Source of the DNA: CAZUTO01 sp964623085
Lineage (GTDB): Bacteria; Pseudomonadota; Gammaproteobacteria; Pseudomonadales; GM7GCV1
Direction of reading: 5' to 3'
DNA: 64,000 bases
Assembly: GCA_964623085.1 (NCBI GenBank)
Contig: CAZUTO010000005.1
Span: 29,745 to 93,744, forward strand
The notes beneath the pieces are model-generated. The model ran no database searches, was not told the origin of the DNA, and saw only the letters and a list, made by a program, of their open reading frames with translations. Below, piece by piece: positions 8,969-18,410 of this stretch (positions are counted from its first letter, which is position 1; each line of letters begins with the position of its first letter). The position numbers were made by a program, and so were the translations under genes.

Positions 8969-11900
8969 ATGAACAAATCTGCACTTGATCGGTCCAGCTT
9001 CTTCATCTTATCCGGAGTTGTTGCCTGTTTTATCCTTTCTGGCTTTGCAGCGCTGTTATATCAGACAGCGTGGATGCGCGAGTTTTCAACGGTTTTCGGT
9101 ACATCTGAGCTCGCCGTTGCGGCGGTTTTAGCGGCCTATATGGGAGGGTTGGCTTTTGGCTCGAGCATGGCGGCGAAATATGTCAATCGCGTTACTCGCC
9201 CCGTTTTGTTCTATGGCTTGCTAGAGGCGGGTATCGCTCTAGCAGCACTGGCAGTGCCATTATTGCTTTGGTTGGCGAGTTCTCTCTATGTGAATGTTTT
9301 GGGTGGTCAGCCTGAACCAGTCGATGCGCGTGGTCTTGGGCAATCGTTTTTCTATTTGCTTGTCGCCTTTATTGTGTTGGCTATCCCCACTAGCTTTATG
9401 GGTGCAACTCTGCCGCTATTGACCAAATATGTAGTGAAGTCCAGAGAGCAAATTGGTTCTCGGGTAGGTTTGCTTTATGCCACAAATACTTTAGGCGCGA
9501 TTGCAGGCACTGTTGTTGCTGGGTTTGTATTGTTGCCGCTGCTAGGCCTAAACGGAACGGTTTGGGTCGGTGTTGGGATCAACTTTTTAGTATTTTTGCT
9601 CGCTGCTGCGATCGCGAAGAAAGTGGGCGATCATATGGAAGTGGAAGGAGGCAATGCAGATGCCCAAGATCCAGATAAATCAACGCATTCGTCAGCAAAT
9701 AAAGGCAATGCTTCCAAAGCAAGACTTTGGATTCTGCCTATTATGCTGTTCTCCGGCGCCAATGCGTTTCTATATGAAGTGCTTTGGACACGGTTACTCG
9801 GTCACATATTAGGAGGCAGTATTGCTGCATTTTCCACCATGCTGGCGGGCTTCCTTAGTGGTATCGCGATTGGTAGTGCGATTGCCTCGCGCTTAGCAAA
9901 AACACGAGAGCGGTCGACAAATTGGTTTGTGTTAGTGCAATGCGGTATTGCGTTTACGTCAATGCTTATCTACGCGTTATTGCCAACGGTGATTCCCGAA
10001 AGTAAAGGCTTGGCTGGCAATGTCGTTCTGGCGATTATGATTCTCCTGCCGGCCACTATCTTTATTGGTGCGACTTTTCCATTAGCGGTGAGAATTCTCG
10101 CTTTTGATGAACGCGATGCGGCCCCTTCTTCAGCCAAGGTCTATTCGTGGAATACTGTTGGTGCCATCTTTGGTGCAACGATTTCAGCGTTTTTCCTTAT
10201 TCCAGCGTTGAAGTATGAAGGAGCAATTCTTTTTGCAGTGTTGGTTAACATAGGGCTGGCATTTGCAGCTGCAACGATGCTTGGGTATCGCCGTGCATCA
10301 CTGCAAGTGGCCATAGGTATGTTCATTGTGGGAACAATATTGTTTTATAAGCCGCTTATGCCAGAGGCTATATTGCGTACTTCGCCTATTTTTACGCTGC
10401 TTGACGGAGAGTTTCGATACTACGAAGTGGGCCGCTCTTCGACGGTGACGGTGATCGAGCGAAACGGCTATTTAAATATTAGAAATAATGGTTTGCCAGA
10501 AGCTTCTGCAGCTGTAAAAGGCGCACCTCCTGCCGTTCATAACCAACGCCTGCTTGCGATAACGCCCGTTTTAGCTCGGCCCGATGCTGAAAATATGTTG
10601 GTTGTCGGCTTGGGTGGTGGTGTGGCACTTGAAGGTGTTCCTAAGTCAATAAAATCGGTTGATGTGATAGAGCTAGAAGAGCAGGTCATCGATGCTAACC
10701 AGACTTTTGGGGATGAGCGAGCTATTGATCCTTTAAAGGATCCACGCATGAACCTCGTGATCAACGACGCGCGCAGTGCAATGACGCTGACCGAAAAAAA
10801 CTATGATGCGATTGTGTCGCAACCATCCCATCCTTGGACGGCAGGGGCATCGCACTTATATACACGCGAATATATGGCCTTGGCGAAAGAGCGCCTTACC
10901 GAAGATGGTGTTTACTTGCAGTGGATGAATACTCAGTTCGTTGATGAGTTTTTGCTCAGGAGCCTTACTGCAACGATGTTGGATGTTTATCCTTATGTGC
11001 GAATGTATAAGTGGAATGGTGAGGCGGTATTCTTTCTTGGATCAAACAGTCCATTGAATATTGAGCAGGATATTGCGCGCACCGGACGACCGCTATCTGA
11101 CGATCCACAAACCTACCTTGAAAATGGTTTAGGGGCGGTTGAGGACGTTATCGCCGGTCTAGCGATGGATCAAAAGAATCTGGAAGAGTTTGCCAAGGGC
11201 GGTAAAGTAATCACAGATAACAATAACTACATGGCGACGCATTCCTCGCGCGTCATTGATACCCCTTCAGCGCTGACTTGGAGAAGGCTTGATCCGCTTC
11301 TTGCAAACTATGACCCAGTCACGCAGATAGACAGCGAATTTTACCAACCCGATCTTTTCGATCTTGACCTGATTTACCTTACTCGGCGGCTAGAAAATTT
11401 GAGATTAAAACCTCGTGCGGTTGAAATTGGCAATTTCCTCGAGTCAGAAAATCATGCGCAATCTTTAGCGGTTGCTGCTGCTGGGCTTATGCGGCAGGGT
11501 GACAGGGAGCAAGGCGCGAGGCATCTTTTAGATATTCTAGAGAGAGAGCCGGATAACCAAAGAGTCAGATACTTATTTTTGCAGCCCTGGCTAAGTGAAA
11601 AAGTAAGCGGCAAAGAGTTACCTGAAGATGTTGAAGCTCAGTTTGCACTTCTGTCGGGCACGGCACTGACTGCAGTAGAAGCACTTGCCGCTTCAACAGA
11701 GAATCGGATGAATGATTTGGCTCAGATGGACGCTGAGTTGGCAAAAGTATTACCTACCGATCCTTGGTATGACACTACTACTAAACTTCGCGCCGACTGG
11801 CGAATCCGGGTCAATACACCAGGGTTTCAACCTCGCTTTGCTAACGAAGCAACAGAGATCGTCGATAGGGCGTTGGTATTTACTTATGATCTCGCCTTTT

Positions 11901-12196
11901 ACGCATATAGGTTGCGATCGACGGAGGTTGCGAAGGATTTTGTGAGCAGCGTTGAAGCAGGTCGTATAATGGTGTCTACTTTGGAAAATCTGAACTACCT
12001 ACAATCTGATAGTTCCAATACGCCTCCGCAGTCTGAAGTTCAGAGAAACTTAGGCTATGCGAATAGTATCGATAAGATGTTAAAGCAGGTTGAAGGCAAG
12101 CAAATTGAAGGCGTATCAGTTCAAAAGGTAGAGAATGTGCGTCAACGATTGGACGCGTTGCTAGGTAAACTCAATGGTCTAGCAGGGAACGCCTGA
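8969..12196 (+). CDS. Membrane-fused spermidine synthase-like protein with long C-terminal extension
   Basis: A 1075-residue protein of the fused MFS/spermidine synthase kind. Residues about 10-220 and 250-455 are two sets of hydrophobic helices with typical sequences (FAALLYQTAWMREFSTVFG; SGANAFLYEVLWTRLLGHI). Residues about 475-760 form a spermidine-synthase-fold methyltransferase-like domain: the cofactor loop VVGLGGGVALEG near 543-554, the acidic VDVIELEEQVIDA, INDARSAM, and the family block SQPSHPWTAGASHLYTREYM. The last 300 residues are soluble and helical, with TPR-like character. The family's reaction is mostly unknown, and true spermidine synthesis is not implied. The gene stands alone; no speD or other polyamine gene is nearby. 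Confidence 0.85.
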   Translation: MNKSALDRSSFFILSGVVACFILSGFAALLYQTAWMREFSTVFGTSELAVAAVLAAYMGGLAFGSSMAAKYVNRVTRPVLFYGLLEAGIALAALAVPLLLWLASSLYVNVLGGQPEPVDARGLGQSFFYLLVAFIVLAIPTSFMGATLPLLTKYVVKSREQIGSRVGLLYATNTLGAIAGTVVAGFVLLPLLGLNGTVWVGVGINFLVFLLAAAIAKKVGDHMEVEGGNADAQDPDKSTHSSANKGNASKARLWILPIMLFSGANAFLYEVLWTRLLGHILGGSIAAFSTMLAGFLSGIAIGSAIASRLAKTRERSTNWFVLVQCGIAFTSMLIYALLPTVIPESKGLAGNVVLAIMILLPATIFIGATFPLAVRILAFDERDAAPSSAKVYSWNTVGAIFGATISAFFLIPALKYEGAILFAVLVNIGLAFAAATMLGYRRASLQVAIGMFIVGTILFYKPLMPEAILRTSPIFTLLDGEFRYYEVGRSSTVTVIERNGYLNIRNNGLPEASAAVKGAPPAVHNQRLLAITPVLARPDAENMLVVGLGGGVALEGVPKSIKSVDVIELEEQVIDANQTFGDERAIDPLKDPRMNLVINDARSAMTLTEKNYDAIVSQPSHPWTAGASHLYTREYMALAKERLTEDGVYLQWMNTQFVDEFLLRSLTATMLDVYPYVRMYKWNGEAVFFLGSNSPLNIEQDIARTGRPLSDDPQTYLENGLGAVEDVIAGLAMDQKNLEEFAKGGKVITDNNNYMATHSSRVIDTPSALTWRRLDPLLANYDPVTQIDSEFYQPDLFDLDLIYLTRRLENLRLKPRAVEIGNFLESENHAQSLAVAAAGLMRQGDREQGARHLLDILEREPDNQRVRYLFLQPWLSEKVSGKELPEDVEAQFALLSGTALTAVEALAASTENRMNDLAQMDAELAKVLPTDPWYDTTTKLRADWRIRVNTPGFQPRFANEATEIVDRALVFTYDLAFYAYRLRSTEVAKDFVSSVEAGRIMVSTLENLNYLQSDSSNTPPQSEVQRNLGYANSIDKMLKQVEGKQIEGVSVQKVENVRQRLDALLGKLNGLAGNA

Positions 12197-12297
12197 TTAT
12201 TTGTCGCCGACTAAATCAGCCCTGATTAGGGGCCGATAAACGTAGAGAGGCTCCATAGGTAATCGCGAACATCCGATGCAGGTTTTTCGCGTGTTAT

Positions 12298-12765
12298 CTA
12301 TTCTGTGCTTTGGAGCCGCTCCGCTTCTGCTTTAATAAGCTGTTGCAACTCATCCAAATTCTGTTCGATACGTGAGGATCCTAGTTCTGCACCTTGGCTA
12401 ATTAATGCAGGCATTTTTTCGATGGTTTTTTTCCCTGTATCAGTTGAGTAGAACACATTGATTTCCTTTAGCTCACCGGCAGTGAATTCTTCTGCATAAA
12501 TTTTTAGCAGATCCGGTTTAAGTGTTTCGTAGCTCATATATTTGTAGAAAAACTCTGTCATCACCTCACGAAACGGCGCTAGCCCGGGGTTTTGCTGTAT
12601 TTCCAAGTCCAGCATTTGCGTGATGGTTTTGTCGAAAACGTCCTCCATTCCGATAACATCAAACAATTTTTCAGCTTCTAATTCAGAGGCAGGGTCGGCG
12701 AACGCCAGTGAATTCAATGAGTGATAGGCGAGTAGCAAACTAAAGAGAAGCGCACTTTTTTTCAT
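12298..12765 (-). CDS. DUF2059 secreted protein
   Basis: A 155-residue protein with a cleavable signal peptide ending near AFA (residue 23). The helical remainder matches the DUF2059 pattern: paired hydrophobic helices with FFYKYMSYETLKPDLLKIYAE (given here as the start of the domain core), then EEFTAGELKEINVFYSTDTGKK and a run with KMPALISQG. DUF2059 proteins are small periplasmic proteins of unknown function. The ATG has an AGGAAT site upstream. It is transcribed towards the spermidine-synthase fusion gene and is not in an operon. Confidence 0.88.
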   Translation of the reverse strand: MKKSALLFSLLLAYHSLNSLAFADPASELEAEKLFDVIGMEDVFDKTITQMLDLEIQQNPGLAPFREVMTEFFYKYMSYETLKPDLLKIYAEEFTAGELKEINVFYSTDTGKKTIEKMPALISQGAELGSSRIEQNLDELQQLIKAEAERLQSTE

Positions 12766-13198
12766 ATGTATTCCTAAATCAAATAGATAATATCTTATAG
12801 ATTCTGAAAAGGAATGAAATTTTGTCTAATTTATTCCTTAACAGAATAGGTTTTTTCAATTCAGATAAGTTCATTGTAGTCTATTGCAAATAATACGTAC
12901 TTTCGATTTCGTTAGGTAGAGACTCAGCCAGTTTGGTCCGAGCTCGTGCGCTAATTTATCTCGATATGAGTTTGTTGGTGGGTGCTGCAACTTATCCAGA
13001 ATAAATACCCTTTCATTGCGCAAATTGCGAAAAATTGAATATGCAATCCTGAAGGCATGGTTTGAACGCATGTAAAGTTCAAAGAAGGAGAAAGGCATTC
13101 ATAATTACGTGTATTTGTGATCCAAGTCCTGCAAATCCCTATACGCTCTAATACTGGGTTGTTAGCATGTGTCGCGTAAAATTGAGTATTGAGAAAAG
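12766..13198. other. Intergenic region, 433 bases
   Basis: This A/T-rich stretch separates the leftward DUF2059 gene from the rightward NTF2-like gene and must hold both promoters. Two overlapping leftward frames (12871-13098 and 12951-13235) have Cys- and His-rich, family-less translations and no ribosome binding site, and I regard them as chance. No RNA or repeat was recognised. Confidence 0.5.
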
Positions 13199-13549
13199 AT
13201 GGCCAGAACACGCGGAAAACACACTGAAGATGCAATTAGAGTTCATATCAAGGCGCTGGGTCAGCGACTTGAAGATGTGATCGCAGGGTATTCTGATGAT
13301 GCCATTCTTCTAACGTCAGAAAACTCTTATCAAGGGAAATCTGAAATCCGAGATTATTATCAGACATTTATGCGGGATACGCTGCCTCTGCTTGCTTCGA
13401 GTTATGGGCTTCAGCGCTTTGATGTGATTGGTGAGGCGGGATACCTCGTTTGGTCGGCTTTGCCGTCAATTCCACTGGGAACAGATACCATACTTGTTCA
13501 TGACGGCAAGATTGTGCTGCATACGAAAACCATTCATATGCTTCCCTGA
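13199..13549 (+). CDS. NTF2-like (SnoaL/ketosteroid isomerase fold) small protein
   Basis: This 116-residue cytoplasmic protein has the NTF2-like layout: an N-terminal helix, then DVIAGYSDDAILLTSENSYQ with the typical Tyr-X-Asp-Asp-Ala strand, GKSEIRDYYQTFM for the second helix, and beta strands to the end (VLHTKTIHMLP). The fold serves isomerases, hydrolases and binding proteins, so no substrate can be named. The ATG at 13199 follows GAGAAAAG. The next gene is a VOC protein in the same direction after about 90 bases, so a loose operon is possible. Confidence 0.7.
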   Translation: MARTRGKHTEDAIRVHIKALGQRLEDVIAGYSDDAILLTSENSYQGKSEIRDYYQTFMRDTLPLLASSYGLQRFDVIGEAGYLVWSALPSIPLGTDTILVHDGKIVLHTKTIHMLP

Positions 13550-13638
13550 GAGCGTTATTGCTTTAATGTTTTGCTGAGTTCACATCAAAAACAGGGTAAA
13601 GTTTTTGATCTCCGAAACCGCTCAGAGAGTTCATCGTT

Positions 13639-13998
13639 TTGCCTGTCCACGAAAGAATTGATTACCTAGAATTTCCAGCTAAAGACTTGGTTGCGACAAA
13701 GCATTTTTTTGCCTCCGTATTTGATTGGGAATTCGAAGATTACGGTAGTGAATACACAGCCTTTTCTGATCAAGGTATGCGTGGTGGTTTTTTTAAGTCA
13801 GAACAATCATCTAGGACCAGCGCTGGTTCAGCGCTAGTGGTTTTCTATAGTGCGGACCTTGAATCTACCCAAACTAAAATTAGCGACGCCGGTGGTGTGA
13901 TTGTCGAACCGATATTTTCATTTCCCGGTGGTCGCCGCTTTCACTTTACCGATCCAAGCGGCAACGAATTTGCCGTCTGGTCAGATAGCGGCTTATAA
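13639..13998 (+). CDS. VOC family (glyoxalase/dioxygenase fold) protein
   Basis: A 119-residue protein of the vicinal-oxygen-chelate fold. It opens with IDYLEFPAKDLVATKHFFASVFDWEFEDYG, here residues 7 onward, and ends in the typical FHFTDPSGNEFAVW strand. It resembles the YdcN/CFP-30B branch often annotated as glyoxalase or bleomycin-resistance-like. There is no ATG or GTG in frame between the upstream stop at 13606 and the conserved start, so the TTG at 13639 is the likely initiator, with AGAGAG upstream. The substrate is unknown. Confidence 0.82.
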   Translation: MPVHERIDYLEFPAKDLVATKHFFASVFDWEFEDYGSEYTAFSDQGMRGGFFKSEQSSRTSAGSALVVFYSADLESTQTKISDAGGVIVEPIFSFPGGRRFHFTDPSGNEFAVWSDSGL

Positions 13999-14090
13999 GA
14001 TGTGAGGGTAAAGCGTCGCATCTGAGCTTCATCTCCTTCCTGTCTTTGCGTACACTCGCGCACCTTATCCGATCTTCAACTGCCTGAAAC

Positions 14091-15485
14091 ATGTCAGATC
14101 AAGCCCTATCTAAGCGCAAGGAATTGGCAGCATTGCTAAAATTTGCTGCACCCATTGGCGTGAGTCAGATGGCTGCAATTGGTATGGGTATGACGGATGT
14201 CATCGTGGCAGGGAATGCCGGCACCAAAGATCTTGCCGGCGTCATGATCGGAAGTAATGCTTGGCAGATAGTGGCATTTTTCTTCTTTGGTATTGGGCTC
14301 GCAAATGCCCCTATCGTCGGCCGTCACTTTGGTGTTTTGGATTGGAAATCGATCCGAGATCATTTGCACCAGTCTGTTTGGTTGGCATTGGTTTGCGGTT
14401 TGCTAACGCTGCTATTCGTATATCTGGCGGCCACCTACTTGACACTTTGGCAGCTAGACCCAGAGGTCTCACTCATCGCCACTGGCTATATGCTCGCTGT
14501 GCTTCCAGGCGCTTTTTCGATGGCAGTACTGCCACTGTTTAGAGCCAGCCTCGAATCGATGAATGAGATCCATTTTGTAATGAAATTGAGTATTGGTGTA
14601 TTCCTACTCAATATCCTACTCGACTATTGGTTCGTATTTGGTGGCTTTGGTCTAGAGCCTCTAGGCGGGGTAGGGTGTGGATGGGCAACCTCCATCGTAT
14701 TTTGCGTCCAACTTTTGATTCTGTGCTGGCATTTGGTTAAATCGCCTCGGCTGGCGGAGCTTAAGCTAACTAAAATCTTCCCGAGGCCGCGCTGGACCTT
14801 GATACGGCCCACATTTTTGCTCGGCCTCCCCATTGGGTTGTCGACACTGATGGAAATCGGTTTTTTTGGCGGCATGGGTCTGCGCATGGCAGACATAGGT
14901 GTGATTGAAGCCGGTGCACATGCTATTGCGATTAACATCGCTGCATTCGTATTTATGTTGTTTATATCATTGGGTCACGCGGTCACGGTGCGAGCATCAC
15001 ACGCCCTGGGTCGCGGTGATCATGCACTTGCCCGCCAGATAGTTTCATTAGGTTTATTGTCGGTTATAGGTTTTGCATTGGTGAGCTCGGTGGCGACCTA
15101 TACCTTGCGTGCTTATCTACCTGGGCTTTTTAATCAAGACGCGGACGTTATTCGGTTGGCGAGTATGTACCTTGCGCTCGCTGCGTTGTTTCAATTTTTC
15201 GATGGTCTACAGGCGGTAGCTGTATGCAGTTTACGCGCCTATAAGGACACCGCTGTTCCATGCGGAATTCAATTTGTCGCTTTCTGGTTGATGGGCCTTC
15301 CTCTTGGTATTTTCCTGCCAGGAACGACGATTCTTGGGCATCAAATTGGCAGTGAGGGCGCATGGATTGCATTTTGTATTGCCTTGTTCACGTCCTCAAT
15401 TATTTTGCTTTCTAGGCTTTATATGAAGGTCTTTAAAACGAGTTCCGTCGACAAAAACGTACCTATAAGCAACGTGTATGAATGA
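14091..15485 (+). CDS. MATE family multidrug efflux transporter (NorM-like)
   Basis: A 464-residue integral membrane protein with twelve hydrophobic segments in two homologous halves, as in MATE cation/drug antiporters. The first half shows APIGVSQMAAIGMGMTDVIVAG and the second LGLPIGLSTLMEIGFFGGMG. The C-terminal half has ALFQFFDGLQAVAVCSLRAYKDT, characteristic of NorM-type members. It would export toxic organic cations in exchange for Na+ or H+ in the inner membrane; the substrate cannot be inferred. It overlaps the following GNAT gene by 8 bases. Confidence 0.93.
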   Translation: MSDQALSKRKELAALLKFAAPIGVSQMAAIGMGMTDVIVAGNAGTKDLAGVMIGSNAWQIVAFFFFGIGLANAPIVGRHFGVLDWKSIRDHLHQSVWLALVCGLLTLLFVYLAATYLTLWQLDPEVSLIATGYMLAVLPGAFSMAVLPLFRASLESMNEIHFVMKLSIGVFLLNILLDYWFVFGGFGLEPLGGVGCGWATSIVFCVQLLILCWHLVKSPRLAELKLTKIFPRPRWTLIRPTFLLGLPIGLSTLMEIGFFGGMGLRMADIGVIEAGAHAIAINIAAFVFMLFISLGHAVTVRASHALGRGDHALARQIVSLGLLSVIGFALVSSVATYTLRAYLPGLFNQDADVIRLASMYLALAALFQFFDGLQAVAVCSLRAYKDTAVPCGIQFVAFWLMGLPLGIFLPGTTILGHQIGSEGAWIAFCIALFTSSIILLSRLYMKVFKTSSVDKNVPISNVYE

Positions 15486-16068
15486 GTTTAGTCCCTGTAT
15501 TCGAAGAGCGAAGAAAGCGGATGCTTGGATGATTGCGTCGCTTATCGATCTTGCTGGCCAAGGGATGCCGGCTCATCTTTGGAGTCAGATGAAATCGAGA
15601 GATCAATCGGCAATAGATTTCGGCGCTGTGCGCACTGGGCGTGAAGAAGGCATATTTAGCTATAAGAATGCTTGGGTATCGGAGGTGGCGGGAGAGGCTG
15701 CTGCGATGATACTTGGCTATTCGCAACCAGTTTCGACTGAGTCAGATAGTTTGCAGGAGCACCCCGAGTTTATTCGCCCGATCGTGGAGTTGGAATCGAT
15801 GGCTCCCAGTAGTTGGCATATCAGTACATTAGCAACCGTTGCTTCTTTTCGTCAGCGTGGGTTGGGCTATGGCCTATTGAGGTTTATTGAAGGTATTGCA
15901 GAAAACGAAAATTGTGATCAGCTAAGTTTGATCACGTCTACGGAAAACTCAACAGCGATAAGGCTTTATGAACGTTTTCATTTTCGCCCAAAGGCAAGTA
16001 GGCCGATGGTGCCGCCGCCTGGATTTCGTCAATTGGATGATTGGGTGCTGATGGTCAAAAGCATTTAG
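15478..16068 (+). CDS. GNAT family N-acetyltransferase
   Basis: A 196-residue GNAT protein. The acetyl-CoA-binding motif A is visible as HISTLATVASFRQRGLGYGLLRF at about residues 117-139 (core QRGLGYG), followed by the motif B region LITSTENSTAIRLYERFHF. The N-terminal half, with KKADAWMIASLIDLAGQGMPAHLW, is typical of members near RimI-like enzymes. It probably acetylates an amine on a small molecule or protein. Its ATG overlaps the end of the MATE gene, so the two are coupled, which could hint at a shared detoxification role. A strong terminator follows at 16073. Confidence 0.88.
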   Translation: MNEFSPCIRRAKKADAWMIASLIDLAGQGMPAHLWSQMKSRDQSAIDFGAVRTGREEGIFSYKNAWVSEVAGEAAAMILGYSQPVSTESDSLQEHPEFIRPIVELESMAPSSWHISTLATVASFRQRGLGYGLLRFIEGIAENENCDQLSLITSTENSTAIRLYERFHFRPKASRPMVPPPGFRQLDDWVLMVKSI

Positions 16069-16072
16069 ATGG

Positions 16073-16116
16073 ATTGCAGTGCTGGAGACAATCTCCAGCA
16101 CTGCAATATGCTCTTT
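16073..16116. terminator. Strong terminator hairpin between convergent genes
   Basis: A perfect 16-base-pair stem (16073-16088 with 16092-16107) around a 3-base CAA loop, followed by ATGCTCTTTTT on the + strand. It ends the MATE-GNAT transcript and lies just beyond the end of the convergent TonB-receptor gene, so it may serve both. Confidence 0.85.
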
Positions 16117-16133
16117 TTAGACAGTTTTACGCC

Positions 16134-18335
16134 TTAGAACGCGTAAGTTGCGCCGATAGAAAAGGCACGACCCGGCTCAGGTGCAAGCTCTCTTAAAAAG
16201 CTGGTTGAGTTGCGAATCTCTTCGTTGAAAAGATTTGAGCCTTTTAAGAATACCGAATAGTTTTCAGCATCCCAGCCGACAAAGGTATCGACACGCAGAT
16301 AGCTTTCAGTCTCTTCTTCACCCTGTCCAGCTCTGTCTTGATCAAACCCATTGGTGAGGCTTAGACGACCGGTCCAGCCACCTGTTTGGTGCTCCCATGT
16401 GGCGCCAACGCGGCCAGGAGGCGTGCGTGGTACATCGCCATTGTCTTCTAGTCGGGCACGGACAAGATCGCCCCATAATCGAATACTATTTCTATCATTG
16501 ATTGCGTACGTTAGTTCAGCTTCTAGACCTGTAAACGTGGCGCCTTCTTCAACATACAAAAAGCAGTCTAAAGCGCCATCGAATGAGCCCTGATCACCGC
16601 CAAAATCAGCGATATCGTCTGAACAGACATCCAGCCCCGAACTAGTTGGAGTTTCAAGATCTTCGTTAAATCGTAGACCCGTATTAAGTAGGGAAATATA
16701 GCTAGAGAAGTCATTGTGAAAAATACTTGCTCGCGCAGACAGACCGGCTTCAGTTTGTTCCAGCGCCCAAGTGAACTCGATGCTCACAGCTGTTTCGTCA
16801 TCTAATGTTTGATCACCAACTTCAAAGGTCGCTGTAGCCACGTGTTCGCCATCTGATAACAGCTCCTCAGCAGCCGGCGCTCGCTCTGAACGGCTGAGAA
16901 TGGCACTAAAGCGCTGGTTCTCTGAAAAGGGTAGTAGGTAGCCAAGGCTGAAGTTCAGCGTGTTGTGATCAATATCATCGATGCCATCTGAGGATAGGCT
17001 CTGAGCGTCAAAGCGCAGACCAAATTCGATTGTTCCAGCACCTAAGTTAGTTTCTTCGATCAGGTATATGCCCGAACGAGTTGTGTCAGATCGTGGAACA
17101 AAGGCTTCGTCACCAACCGCAGCGAAATCGCGATCGCTGTATTGAAAACCGAGCGTACCAATCCAGTTTTGAAATGCGCGGTGTGCAAGCTCGGCTCGTG
17201 CTTCCAGCGTGTCGGCTGAGAACAACGTGCCTATAAAGGCTTCGTCGCCTTCGAATTCGATTTCCTGATGGTCATAGTTGGAATAGCTGACATTGACATC
17301 TAGGTGGTCAAAGAAATCCCCAAGATTCGAATACGTCAGTTGGCCTTGGTATTGAGTCTGTGTGAGATCAATACGTACGGTTTCTTCTTCCTCTTCCTCN
17401 NNNNNNNNNNNNNNNNNNNNNNNNNNNNNNNNNNNNNNNNNNNNNNNNNNNNNNNNNNNNNNNNNNNNNNNNNNNNNNNNNNNNNNNNNNNNNNNNNNNT
17501 CTTCCTCTTCCTCACCGCCTTCTTCTTCGGCATGAGCACCAGGAGGGATACCGTAGTCGTTTTCGGTCCGATTAACGCTCAAACCTGCAGTTAGGTTAGA
17601 ACCAATATGGGAAACCCCAAAGGAGTAGGAATCTGCCTCTCCATCGGTATTGGCAATGAAGCCATCTGTCGTTTCATCTGGATCATCAGCTTCAGCGTTT
17701 GCAAAGCCAGGTATCTCGACGTTATTGTTTTCGCGCACCACAGCATCAACATGAAACATCCAGTTGTTGATACCGGCATCAAGCTTTCCAATGATGGCAC
17801 GCTCGTTGGTGTTTTCGTCAAAGCTAGCACGGATACCACCGTTTATACCTTCTTCAAAGCGATCGTGAATACGATTGTCGATGACATTAACCACGCCACC
17901 AATGGCGCCAGCGCCATAGCGCAAGGTTGCTGGCCCACGGAGAATTTCGATGCGATCCGCAAGAAATGATTCAGCTGCGACGGCGTGATCTGCACTGGTG
18001 TCAGAGACATCTGCTACAACAGTATTGTTTTGTAGAACCTCAACACGTCTGCCACTCTGGCCTCGAATAACAGGCACACCGACACCTGGGCCGAAAGAAG
18101 AAGAGTTGACACCAATTTGGTTTTTCAGTGTTTCACCAAGCGTGGAGGCTGCCTCCCGTTTTAGGTCGTCTCCGCTGATTAAATTCAACGATCCCGCAAT
18201 CTCCGATTCGGTTTTGTTGTGTTGCGATGCCGAGACAATGATTTCGTCTAGCTGGTGCGCAGAATTTTGCGAAAATACGGATACAGGTGATAAGAGCAAG
18301 GCGATGCTTGCAAGTGAAGCAATTCTAAATTTCAT
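16134..18335 (-). CDS. TonB-dependent outer-membrane receptor, probably for zinc; acidic loop lost in an assembly gap
   Basis: The protein has a signal peptide ending near VFSQ, then the plug domain: LDEIIVSASQHNKTESEIAG, ETLKNQIGVNSSSFGPG, VPVIRGQSGRRVEVLQNN and DRIEILRGPATLRYGAGAIGG. A 22-strand-type barrel follows, ending in a terminal Phe (GATYAF). A loop carries GAHAEEEGGEEEE, then 100 N, then more Glu; the loop length is therefore unknown. His/acid-rich loops are known from ZnuD-like zinc receptors, and the gene just upstream resembles a zinc-chaperone family, so zinc import is the best guess. The ATG at 18335 follows GGAAATAATT. The frame can be extended to a TTG at 18347, which is less likely. 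No Zur box was recognised. Confidence 0.85.
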   Translation of the reverse strand: MKFRIASLASIALLLSPVSVFSQNSAHQLDEIIVSASQHNKTESEIAGSLNLISGDDLKREAASTLGETLKNQIGVNSSSFGPGVGVPVIRGQSGRRVEVLQNNTVVADVSDTSADHAVAAESFLADRIEILRGPATLRYGAGAIGGVVNVIDNRIHDRFEEGINGGIRASFDENTNERAIIGKLDAGINNWMFHVDAVVRENNNVEIPGFANAEADDPDETTDGFIANTDGEADSYSFGVSHIGSNLTAGLSVNRTENDYGIPPGAHAEEEGGEEEEXXXXXXXXXXXXXXXXXXXXXXXXXXXXXXXXXXEEEEEETVRIDLTQTQYQGQLTYSNLGDFFDHLDVNVSYSNYDHQEIEFEGDEAFIGTLFSADTLEARAELAHRAFQNWIGTLGFQYSDRDFAAVGDEAFVPRSDTTRSGIYLIEETNLGAGTIEFGLRFDAQSLSSDGIDDIDHNTLNFSLGYLLPFSENQRFSAILSRSERAPAAEELLSDGEHVATATFEVGDQTLDDETAVSIEFTWALEQTEAGLSARASIFHNDFSSYISLLNTGLRFNEDLETPTSSGLDVCSDDIADFGGDQGSFDGALDCFLYVEEGATFTGLEAELTYAINDRNSIRLWGDLVRARLEDNGDVPRTPPGRVGATWEHQTGGWTGRLSLTNGFDQDRAGQGEEETESYLRVDTFVGWDAENYSVFLKGSNLFNEEIRNSTSFLRELAPEPGRAFSIGATYAF
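17400..17499. other. Assembly gap (100 N) inside a Glu-rich repeat
   Basis: Exactly 100 N. Both flanks are the same CTTCCTCTTCCTC-type repeat, which on the coding strand reads as poly-Glu. A run of exactly 100 N commonly marks a gap of unknown size, so the repeat probably collapsed during assembly. The flanks keep the receptor's reading frame, but the real length is not known. Confidence 0.95.
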
Positions 18336-18410
18336 AATTATTTCCAATAGCTACGAGCGCACTCGGTCTAAAACCATGCGCAAATAATGAACAATTTGTG
18401 GTCTAGCTAA

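Noticed and set aside
12871..13235. Two overlapping leftward frames upstream of the NTF2-like gene
   Set aside because: They overlap each other in different frames, have no family features, and the second runs into the start of the real gene.
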